Assembly: GCA_913058195.1 (NCBI GenBank)
Contig: CAJXPP010000115.1
Span: 1 to 6,895 of the forward strand
Length of the DNA stretch: 6,895 nucleotides
Source: an uncultured Gammaproteobacteria bacterium
GTDB lineage: Bacteria > Pseudomonadota > Gammaproteobacteria > Nitrosococcales > Methylophagaceae
Direction of reading: 5' to 3'
Below, one piece after another: positions 1 to 5,741 of this stretch. The notes below the pieces were generated by a model, which had not been told where the DNA came from, ran no database searches, and saw nothing but the letters and a program-made list of their open reading frames with translations. The first letter of the stretch is position 1; every line of letters starts with the position of its first letter. Both the position numbers and the translations under genes were made by a program.

Positions 1-48
1 CGAGATCATGCCTAGTCTCGTGGGCTCGGAGATGTGTATAAGAGACAG
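1..48 (+). other. Nextera P7-side sequencing adapter (artefact)
   Basis: This is not genomic DNA. Positions 1-6 match the end of the Illumina P7 oligo, 7-14 (CATGCCTA) match the adapter form of an 8-base Nextera i7 index (N706 from memory), 15-29 are the Nextera read-2 arm, and 30-48 are the 19-base Tn5 mosaic end AGATGTGTATAAGAGACAG. The biological insert starts at 49. Any gene or repeat call that uses these bases is an artefact. Confidence 0.98.
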
Positions 49-139
49 GTTTTAACATTGAGATTGATTTAGCAAGATCAATCAATGTTTTTAAACGTAC
101 TGAGACTAGGTCATTATTGGTTTGTACTGCTGAGTTCAT
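49..139 (-). CDS. DUF58 family protein, N-terminal fragment (cut by contig end)
   Basis: An open frame starts at ATG 137-139 on the minus strand and runs without a stop into the left adapter, giving 30 codons that begin MNSAVQTNNDLVSVRLKTLI and continue DLAKSISMLK. An in-frame TAA lies two codons before the ATG, so no longer start exists in this frame. It begins 16 bp after the stop of the MoxR gene on the same strand. In proteobacteria the gene directly after moxR is very commonly a DUF58 protein, and the pattern of a V-x-L-x-x-L-I-x-L start fits the usual DUF58 N-terminus. No clear Shine-Dalgarno is visible, so translation may be coupled to moxR. DUF58 proteins are cytoplasmic partners of MoxR ATPases with a vWA-like fold and no settled biochemical role. 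The family call rests mostly on context, since 30 residues are too few for certainty. Confidence 0.62.
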
Positions 140-155
140 TTTAGATTACGATGAT

Positions 156-1142
156 TTAGGGAACAGCAACGCGGGCAATTAACTCTTGAATAACGCGATC
201 GGGAGTAATGCCTTCCGCCTCAGCTTCATACGATAAGAGTATACGATGCCGTAATACATCAAAAGCGATATCTTGAATATCTTCGGGGCTTACAAAATCA
301 CGTTGTTGTAACCATGCCTTGGCACGAGCACCGCGATCTAAAGCAATACTGGCGCGTGGGCTAGCGCCATATTGCAACCATGATGCGATATCTTCACCAT
401 AGGCACTTGGGTTACGTGTAGCGAGAATCAGTTGTAATAAATACTGTTCCAAAGCATCACTCATATACACATCTAATACTTCTTTTCGTGCTGTAAATAA
501 GCTCTGTTGACTGATTGGTTCGAGCGATGCTTCGACTGATGATAGTTCACCGCGTGCTTCCGCGCGTGCTAAATGTAGAATGTCTTTTTCATGTTCAGCA
601 TGAGGATAATCAATTTTTACATGCAACATAAAGCGATCTAATTGTGCTTCGGGCAGGGGATAAGTCCCTTCCTGCTCAATGGGGTTTTGCGTTGCCATAA
701 CCATAAATAACTCAGGTAATGGGTAGGTCGCTGCGCCTACGGTAATTTGTCTTTCTGCCATAGCCTCTAGTAAGGCCGCTTGTACTTTAGCGGGCGAACG
801 GTTGATCTCATCTGCCAGAATTAAATTATGAAATAAGGGACCTTTTTGAAATTCAAAACTGCCTTGTTGTGGTCGATATATTTCTGTACCCGTTAAATCA
901 GCAGGCAGTAAATCAGGTGTGAACTGCACACGGTGAAAGTTAGCCTCAATGCCTTTACTTAGCACATTAATTGCCCGAGTCTTAGCCAAGCCTGGCGCGC
1001 CTTCAACTAAGATGTGACCATCAGCTAATAGTGCAATCAGCATTCTTTCAACTAAAATAGCTTGTCCGATAATTTGTTTGCCAATGTGGTTTTTTAATTG
1101 ATGAACTGCAATTTGTGAAGGAGTCAAACTTGCCTCTGTCAT
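156..1142 (-). CDS. MoxR-family AAA+ ATPase
   Basis: A full-length (328 aa) cytoplasmic AAA+ ATPase of the MoxR family, thought to act as a chaperone that helps assemble or activate partner proteins, often with vWA-domain partners. Visible motifs are Walker A GAPGLAKT at residues 48-55, the MoxR stretch around FTPDLLPADLTG (74-85), Walker B LILADEINRSP (107-117), sensor 1 in MATQNPIEQEGTYPLPEAQLDRF (149-171) with the likely arginine finger R170, and sensor 2 GASPRASIAL (259-268) in the C-terminal lid domain. All catalytic residues are present, and the length is normal for the family. The ATG at 1140-1142 is preceded by AAAGG with a 10-base gap, which supports this start. It is the first visible gene of a minus-strand operon that continues into a DUF58 gene 16 bp on and, in related genomes, usually into vWA/TPR (Bat-like) genes that are lost here beyond the adapter. 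The substrate or partner complex cannot be told from sequence. Confidence 0.95.
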   Translation of the reverse strand: MTEASLTPSQIAVHQLKNHIGKQIIGQAILVERMLIALLADGHILVEGAPGLAKTRAINVLSKGIEANFHRVQFTPDLLPADLTGTEIYRPQQGSFEFQKGPLFHNLILADEINRSPAKVQAALLEAMAERQITVGAATYPLPELFMVMATQNPIEQEGTYPLPEAQLDRFMLHVKIDYPHAEHEKDILHLARAEARGELSSVEASLEPISQQSLFTARKEVLDVYMSDALEQYLLQLILATRNPSAYGEDIASWLQYGASPRASIALDRGARAKAWLQQRDFVSPEDIQDIAFDVLRHRILLSYEAEAEGITPDRVIQELIARVAVP

Positions 1143-1152
1143 ACGGGGTATT

Positions 1153-1157
1153 CCTTT
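1153..1157 (-). promoter_or_regulatory. Shine-Dalgarno of the MoxR gene
   Basis: On the minus strand AAAGG(A) precedes the ATG at 1142 with about 10 bases between. It decides the moxR start in favour of the ATG rather than an internal codon. Confidence 0.6.
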
Positions 1158-1393
1158 AGGTATATACGATAAACGGTGTTGCTTATATTTATTCTACTGT
1201 ACTAACGGGGCTTACAGGACTTTAAGACGACGATTGGATTTAAAAGTTCCAAATAGGGGGAGCTATGAAATAGAAAATCAACTTGAGAGTTACGTTTTAA
1301 AAATAGCTGAGAGTTGTAGCCTTTCAAAATTCATGCAATATTATTAGCTGGATCTTGCAAAAATTAAATAGGCACTAGAAGCTTAGCGAGTTA

Positions 1394-1424
1394 ATTTTTA
1401 TAAGACCGTAGGTCCCATAAAAAT
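1394..1424. promoter_or_regulatory. Imperfect palindrome, candidate operator or hairpin upstream of the DUF2238 gene
   Basis: Two 14-base arms (1394-1407 and 1411-1424) around a GTA centre pair at 12 of 14 positions: an A/T-only outer stem of 8 pairs, two A/C mismatches, then GACC/GGTC. It lies 28 bp before the proposed start of the plus-strand gene and overlaps its best -10-like box. With no plus-strand gene ending just upstream, a transcription-factor site is more likely than a terminator, but the A- and T-rich flanks would also allow a weak bidirectional terminator. I do not recognise a regulator that binds it. Confidence 0.35.
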
Positions 1425-1438
1425 AGCGATTACACTAT

Positions 1439-1443
1439 AGGAG
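1439..1443 (+). promoter_or_regulatory. Shine-Dalgarno deciding the DUF2238 start
   Basis: AGGAG is followed after 9 bases by ATT at 1453-1455, in frame with the conserved protein. The GTG at 1540 has no comparable site in front of it. This is the main evidence that translation begins at or near 1453. Confidence 0.55.
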
Positions 1444-1452
1444 TACCGAGAC

Positions 1453-2046
1453 ATTAAGCATCTTTGGATAATTACCTTTGTCATTATTTTTATTTGGTCT
1501 GGTGTAAACCCTAAAGATCAATTCACCTGGTTTCTTGAAGTGGCTCCTGCATTAATTGGCGCTATCCTTTTAGCGACGACCTATAATTCTTTTAGGCTTA
1601 CCCCAATCCTATATTTTTTTGTGCTAGTTCATTGCATAGTGTTAATGGTTGGTGGTCACTATACATACGCAGAAGTTCCATTATTCGATGGTTTATTCGG
1701 TGCAGAAAGAAATAACTACGATAAGGTTGGTCATTTCTTTCAAGGTTTTGTTCCAGCCCTTTTAGCAAGGGAAATATTAATTCGAAAAAATGTAATAAAT
1801 AGCAATATTTGGCGCAGTTTTATCATCATTTCAATTTGTTTAGCCTTCAGTGCATTCTATGAGCTAATTGAATGGTGGGTAGCTTTAGCCTCTGGCGAAA
1901 ATTCCGAGGCATTTCTTGGTACGCAAGGTTATGTCTGGGACACGCAGTCTGATATGGCTTGGGCTTTATTTGGTGCTATATGCTCGTTACTCATGCTGTC
2001 AGCCCCCCATAATAAACAGTTAAGACATATAACAAGTCGTACGTAG
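1453..2046 (+). CDS. DUF2238 (YjdF-like) inner-membrane protein, probable ATT start
   Basis: A predicted multi-span inner-membrane protein of the DUF2238/YjdF family, whose function is unknown. Counting from ATT 1453 it is 197 aa, close to the roughly 200 aa usual for the family. Hydrophobic segments lie near residues 4-17, 29-43, 50-68, 118-140 and 168-186. Family motifs visible are WSGVNPKDQFTWFLEVAPAL (15-34), GGHYTYAEVP (67-76), NYDKVGHFFQGFVPALLARE (88-107), FYELIEWW (135-142) and FLGTQGYVWDTQSDM (154-168). The many conserved His, Glu and Asp residues in or near membrane segments could bind a metal or substrate, but that is inference. The first 29 residues look homologous to relatives, yet between the in-frame TAG at 1438-1440 and GTG 1540 there is no ATG, GTG or TTG. 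ATT 1453 sits 9 bases after AGGAG, so it is either a true rare start (as in infC and pcnB) or a base error in ATG. A caller limited to standard starts would give 1540..2046 (168 aa, GTG) and cut off the first membrane segment. It stands alone, divergent from moxR and convergent with the next gene. Confidence 0.85.
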   Translation: MKHLWIITFVIIFIWSGVNPKDQFTWFLEVAPALIGAILLATTYNSFRLTPILYFFVLVHCIVLMVGGHYTYAEVPLFDGLFGAERNNYDKVGHFFQGFVPALLAREILIRKNVINSNIWRSFIIISICLAFSAFYELIEWWVALASGENSEAFLGTQGYVWDTQSDMAWALFGAICSLLMLSAPHNKQLRHITSRT

Positions 2047-2166
2047 TTTGACAAGAAATAAGGCAGTAATGTAATTAAATCAATTGCTTGAAGATTCATA
2101 AAAAATTAGATATCTACTACACTTTAGTGCTGTTTAGTATCAGTTATAAAAGTGACATACATTATT

Positions 2167-2179
2167 GAGCACAGTGCTC
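2167..2179. repeat. Perfect 13 bp palindrome GAGCACAGTGCTC
   Basis: Two 6-base arms, GAGCAC and GTGCTC, flank one central A. It lies between two convergent genes, about 120 bp beyond the DUF2238 stop, so a promoter operator is not expected here. There is no T-run to make it a terminator. Role unknown. Confidence 0.5.
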
Positions 2180-2197
2180 TACACATAGGTTCTTAAA

Positions 2198-2223
2198 GGA
2201 CAGCTTTCGACCCAAAGCGGACA
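2198..2223. repeat. Small hairpin between GGACA direct repeats, possible dispersed intergenic element
   Basis: The layout is GGACA, GCTTT, a CGACCC loop, AAAGC, GGACA: a 5 bp stem with a 6-base loop between identical 5-base repeats. The reverse strand reads TGTCCGCTTTGGGTCGAAAG followed by CTGTCC. From memory, similar strings occur in spacers of many gammaproteobacterial genomes, which would make it a member of a dispersed family, but I cannot confirm that here. Confidence 0.4.
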
Positions 2224-2285
2224 TTGATTCATATCTAAAAAATTCGAACATGTTAATTCCTTAGAGCGCTGAGTTTAGTTGTTAT

Positions 2286-5200
2286 TCAAACTTTCCAAGC
2301 ATCATCTGGTTTCCAGTCTTTCATCCAAGCAGGAATAGCATCAGCCGGCATGGGTCTGGCGATGCCATAACCCTGCGCTAAATCACAGCCTAGTTGTAAT
2401 AATACTGTGCCATGTTCAATGGTTTCAACACCTTCTGCAATTACATTGCGTTTGAATGATTTGGCTAAGGCAATAACACCCTCAATAATAGCCAAATCGT
2501 CGGAGTCAACAAGCATGTCACGCACAAAGGTCTGGTCTATCTTAATTAGATCAACAGGTAAGCGTCTAAGATGAGTCAGGGATGAATAACCAGTACCAAA
2601 GTCATCGAGGGAAAATTTTACGCCGAGTGCCATACAGGTATTCATGACTGTTGATACATGTTCCACATCGTGTAAGGCACTCGTTTCTAATATTTCCAAT
2701 TCTAAATCGCTTGGATCCACTTCAGGATGAGCTGTCAATAATCCTGTTATGCATGTTGCACACTCACCTTGCTGTAATTGATAGGCACTAATATTAACAC
2801 TGATAGGGATATGAATACCCATGCTTTTCCATTGGCTTATTTGAGTTAGAGCAGTATCGATAACCCATTTACCCATGTCCAGACTAATAGTATGTCCTTC
2901 TACTATAGGTAAGAAATCTGCAGGAGACAGTAGGCCGAGACTCGGGTGCTGCCAACGGATTAAAGCTTCCACCCCAATGACATCGCCAGTACGCATATTT
3001 ACTTTGGGTTGGTAATGAAGCACAAACTCACGACGCTCTAAACCGGAACGAATATTACCTAGGCTTTCACGTTGAATACTGACAGCTTCATCTTGCTTGG
3101 TATCGAAAAAATGATAGCGGTTCTTACCCGACTGTTTAGCCACATACATGGCTTGGTCAGCATGACGCATGAGCTGCTCAGCATCTGCACTATCTTGAGG
3201 GTAGAGAGTGATGCCAATACTGGCGGATACATTCAATGTAGTGTCATTGAATGTGACTGGTTCAGATGCTGCCAGTAACAACCGTTCTAATACCGGCTCA
3301 CAATCTTCAACTTTGACTAAATCTGCTAATACAGCAACAAATTCATCACCACCAATACGGGCTAAGGTATCCCCTTCACGTAATGCTTCTTTCATACGAA
3401 GTGAAAGTGCAATCAGCAGCTCATCACCTACATCATGACCATGCGTGTCATTGACTACTTTAAAACCATCCAAATCTAGGAATGCCACAGCGAGTGACCT
3501 CTTGTGACGGCTGCACTGCATCATGGCCTGGTTTAAGCGGTCTGCTAGAAATACACGGTTAGGTAAGTTGGTCAGTAAATCATAATGGGCATTGCGTTCT
3601 AATTGGCTCAGATGCTCTTTCATCAATGTAATGTCTGAACACATAGCCACGTAATTTTGTATGACGCCATTTTCATCATACACGGCACTAATATTCTTTA
3701 GTTCAGCAAATACCTCACCATTTTTACGGCGATTCCATATTTCGCCAGCCCAGTGTCCTGTTGTGTCGATTTCATGCCACATGGCAACATAAAACTCATG
3801 AGATTGACGGCCTGAATGGAACATACGTGGATTTTGGCCTATCAACTCCTTGCGTGAGTAACCAGTGATTTCTATGAAGGTATCGTTTACTTCAACAATA
3901 GAACCTGAGGCATCGGTAATCATGATACCTTCTCGAGCGTGAGTGAATACACTGGCGGCGAGCTTTAGTTTTTCTTCTGCTTTTCTGTGCTCAGTAATGT
4001 CTTGTACCAGTGATGCAACTCCTGATACTGAGCCATCATTCTCTATAATAGGAGTGCTGTGCCACTCGCAAATGATGGCATGACCATTTTTTGTAATATT
4101 TTCGTTAGTACTATATACCCCTTTCTTTTGTTCTAGCAGTAACTTATAGATAGTATATAGTTCATCACCTAGATCGGGCCCTACGATAAGATCAGATGCT
4201 TTACGACCTATTGCTTCATCTGCACGGTAGCCAAAGATATGCTCGGCTGATTTGTTCCAATCGGTGCAAATTAAATTTCTGTCCCATGATATGCAGCCAA
4301 GAGAGGTATTTTCAACATGTCGAGACAACCTACTTTCGCTTTTTTGTAAAGATGTTTGGCTCTTTTTCAGTTGCTGTTCAGCGTTCAATCGTGTATTAGC
4401 CATTAAAGTAAAGCTATTCTGCAAGTCTACAAGCTCAGTAGAACCATGGTGAGGAATATCCCCAACATTTTTCCCTGATTCGAGATTTCTGGTGGACTGT
4501 AACAGGACTTTAAGAGGGTCTAATACGCTTTTTTGAATACCCCTTGTAGCAACTACAAACATCAGGATCACAAATATAAGTATGAATATCCCTGTTTTAA
4601 TCAAACGTAAATTAATGACTGATACTTCATCAGCAAATGGAATACCAACGCTAATGGTGATATTGATAGGGCCACCGGTATTGAATAGTGGCCTGCTAAC
4701 AAACATTCTCAGATGATTATCCACGCTCATGAAGGATTTGGTTGTCTGGCCCAAAGTGACATTGTTTTTCAGTAAATCACCCTGAGTACGCTTAATATTA
4801 GATCCTAGTAGTTTGCTATTGGTAGGATATACAGCAATGATCTTTTGTTCATGATCCGTAATATAGGCCACTGTTTTATTGGGTAAACGAGCTAGTGAAA
4901 GGCGATTGCTCCACCAATCAAGTGATACAACGGCAACAGCAATACCCACAGTTTCATCGGTGACTGGATTAATTACAGGGTAAGCAAAATTAATACTGGT
5001 GACGCCTGCGGCGCGATCAACTTGAAACTCTCCAATTGAAAAGTCTCTGGTTGCAAGAGCTTGCTGAATATAAGGGCGGTCAGCAACATTAACGGGCTTA
5101 TCTAGTGGTCTTGCATTACACAGAAGTTCGCCGTCTGCCCGTGGAATGCCAAGATTTATATAGTTGCTATTAAGCTTAAGTATATTGGCTAAACTCATGC

Positions 5201-5456
5201 TACATTCTGGAGATTCAGGGTTCAATACTGATTTAAATGTAGACAAGCGTTGTAAAAAAACCCGCGTTTCTTCAATCAGGTTAGCTTGTTCAGAAGTCGT
5301 GATTTCAACGATATTAATAGCTTGTTCTAGGGCTGCATTAATAGCATTTTTTCGTTCTATAAATGAGTGATAGATAAGACCCGCTAGTCCCGGTAATGCG
5401 ACCAATATGATCAGTAAGACTAATTTAGACTTTAATGACTGAAAAAAGCGTCTCAT
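2286..5456 (-). CDS. Membrane c-di-GMP enzyme: dCache-HAMP-PAS-PAS-GGDEF-EAL
   Basis: A 1056 aa signalling protein that should make and/or break cyclic di-GMP at the inner membrane in response to a periplasmic ligand. Numbering from the ATG, the order is TM helix (12-30), periplasmic dCache-like sensor (about 34-279, with C85 and C113 as a possible disulfide), second TM helix (285-304), HAMP (about 305-358), short coiled coil (355-379), PAS/PAC 1 (380-490), PAS/PAC 2 (505-610), GGDEF (623-785) and EAL (800-1040). The cyclase motif GGDEF is intact at 702-706, and the inhibitory I-site RxxD (R693-D696) lies the standard five residues before it. Phosphodiesterase residues also look intact: EAL 830-832, N888, E921, D951-D952 in DDFGTGYSSL, K972, E1008 and Q1028. 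Sequence thus allows both activities, and the net direction cannot be told. Start: the ATG at 5454-5456 is preferred. An in-frame TTG at 5472-5474 would add six residues, and neither has a strong Shine-Dalgarno. It is monocistronic as far as seen, with the GST gene ending 285 bp upstream. Confidence 0.95.
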   Translation of the reverse strand: MRRFFQSLKSKLVLLIILVALPGLAGLIYHSFIERKNAINAALEQAINIVEITTSEQANLIEETRVFLQRLSTFKSVLNPESPECSMSLANILKLNSNYINLGIPRADGELLCNARPLDKPVNVADRPYIQQALATRDFSIGEFQVDRAAGVTSINFAYPVINPVTDETVGIAVAVVSLDWWSNRLSLARLPNKTVAYITDHEQKIIAVYPTNSKLLGSNIKRTQGDLLKNNVTLGQTTKSFMSVDNHLRMFVSRPLFNTGGPINITISVGIPFADEVSVINLRLIKTGIFILIFVILMFVVATRGIQKSVLDPLKVLLQSTRNLESGKNVGDIPHHGSTELVDLQNSFTLMANTRLNAEQQLKKSQTSLQKSESRLSRHVENTSLGCISWDRNLICTDWNKSAEHIFGYRADEAIGRKASDLIVGPDLGDELYTIYKLLLEQKKGVYSTNENITKNGHAIICEWHSTPIIENDGSVSGVASLVQDITEHRKAEEKLKLAASVFTHAREGIMITDASGSIVEVNDTFIEITGYSRKELIGQNPRMFHSGRQSHEFYVAMWHEIDTTGHWAGEIWNRRKNGEVFAELKNISAVYDENGVIQNYVAMCSDITLMKEHLSQLERNAHYDLLTNLPNRVFLADRLNQAMMQCSRHKRSLAVAFLDLDGFKVVNDTHGHDVGDELLIALSLRMKEALREGDTLARIGGDEFVAVLADLVKVEDCEPVLERLLLAASEPVTFNDTTLNVSASIGITLYPQDSADAEQLMRHADQAMYVAKQSGKNRYHFFDTKQDEAVSIQRESLGNIRSGLERREFVLHYQPKVNMRTGDVIGVEALIRWQHPSLGLLSPADFLPIVEGHTISLDMGKWVIDTALTQISQWKSMGIHIPISVNISAYQLQQGECATCITGLLTAHPEVDPSDLELEILETSALHDVEHVSTVMNTCMALGVKFSLDDFGTGYSSLTHLRRLPVDLIKIDQTFVRDMLVDSDDLAIIEGVIALAKSFKRNVIAEGVETIEHGTVLLQLGCDLAQGYGIARPMPADAIPAWMKDWKPDDAWKV

Positions 5457-5501
5457 GTATCTATGCAAATCCAAAGTGAAGTATTAGGAGGAATAACACC
5501 C

Positions 5502-5615
5502 TTGTCAGCTCAATCTACTACAAACAAATTATCTTTGATAATCACTCACGGCCACCAACTAATAGACCGTTATGGTACAACTTCAAAACTAAGAGGACGT
5601 TACCCTTTATTTTAA
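5502..5615 (+). CDS. Possible small ORF (37 aa) with a strong Shine-Dalgarno
   Basis: A perfect AGGAGG at 5486-5491 is followed after 10 bases by TTG and a 37-codon frame ending in TAA. The product begins MSAQSTTNKLSLIITHGHQL and ends LRGRYPLF. It has no membrane segment and no domain I recognise. It lies antisense to the 5' leader of the GGDEF-EAL gene, pointing away from it, and the 15 bp palindrome at 5528-5542 falls inside it. The TTG start, short length and unknown sequence make a chance frame quite likely. The ribosome site is the only real support. Confidence 0.2.
   Translation: MSAQSTTNKLSLIITHGHQLIDRYGTTSKLRGRYPLF
5528..5542. promoter_or_regulatory. 15 bp palindrome ATTATCTTTGATAAT upstream of the GGDEF-EAL gene
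   Basis: Perfect 6-base arms ATTATC and GATAAT flank TTT, 72-86 bp before the GGDEF-EAL start codon, a usual place for an operator. On the minus strand a weak promoter-like pair, TTGAAG and TATTAG with 16 bases between, lies slightly further upstream around 5560-5590, so a repressor here would sit just downstream of the promoter. It has GATAAT units as in Fur boxes but not their order. The regulator is unknown. Confidence 0.35.
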
Positions 5616-5639
5616 GCTTTTGTTTATAAATGAACTTTA

Positions 5640-5739
5640 TTGGCTGCCAGCAAAAAGGTTGTCAGGCTCCTTTTTTCCAACAATTGATTACGCATTACCG
5701 TAACACATTAAAGTAAACTCTGTTTTTTGGCTGCCTGCA
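5640..5739 (+). repeat. Pair of 13 bp direct repeats TTGGCTGCCnGCA
   Basis: TTGGCTGCCAGCA at 5640-5652 and TTGGCTGCCTGCA at 5727-5739 differ at one base and start 87 bp apart, just downstream of the GST stop. ACTTTATT stands just before the first copy and just after the second. Between them are a T-run (5671-5676) and a small hairpin TTACG-CATTAC-CGTAA (5688-5703). No open frame or terminal inverted repeats lie between, so an insertion sequence is not indicated. Confidence 0.4.
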
Positions 5740-5741
5740 CT

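Larger units (their letters stand above)
1143..1452. other. Divergent intergenic region between moxR and the DUF2238 gene
   Basis: This 310 bp AT-rich spacer has no coding frame I can support. It must hold the leader of moxR (minus) and of the DUF2238 gene (plus), but I see no pair of close -35/-10 boxes for either. The best single elements are a TAGAAT-like -10 on the minus strand near 1190-1195 and a TATAAG on the plus strand at 1399-1404, both without a good -35. It contains the imperfect palindrome at 1394-1424, a loose 16 bp palindrome CTTACAGGACTTTAAG at 1211-1226, and a run AGGGGGAG (1255-1262) followed by ATG AAA TAG, which encodes only two residues. Confidence 0.6.
2047..2285. other. 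Convergent intergenic region
   Basis: This 239 bp AT-rich spacer lies between the 3' ends of the DUF2238 gene (plus) and the GGDEF-EAL gene (minus). I find no coding frame and no classical GC-stem plus T-run terminator for either gene. It holds a perfect 13 bp palindrome (2167-2179), a hairpin flanked by direct repeats (2198-2223), and the 8 bp palindrome AACATGTT at 2247-2254. Confidence 0.6.

Noticed and set aside
1255..1273. AGGGGGAG followed by ATG AAA TAG as a minimal ORF or leader peptide
   Set aside because: It encodes two residues, the spacing is too short for a good ribosome site, and nothing downstream on the plus strand is close enough to be coupled.
1540..2046. GTG start at 1540 for the DUF2238 gene (168 aa)
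   Set aside because: There is no Shine-Dalgarno before it, and it would remove the first membrane helix and a family-like stretch that is open in frame upstream to 1441.
3072..5370. Several 66-76 codon plus-strand frames opposite the GGDEF-EAL gene
   Set aside because: They are antisense to a long gene with clear domain motifs, overlap one another, and show no ribosome sites or recognisable protein features.
5528..5542. Fur box or FNR box reading of the ATTATC-TTT-GATAAT palindrome
   Set aside because: The order of GATAAT units does not match the 7-1-7 Fur arrangement, and the TTGAT...ATCAA halves of FNR are not present with N4 spacing.
5640..5739. Direct repeats as target-site duplication of an insertion sequence
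   Set aside because: Only about 74 bp lie between, with no open frame, no terminal inverted repeats, and 13 bp repeats that are not identical.
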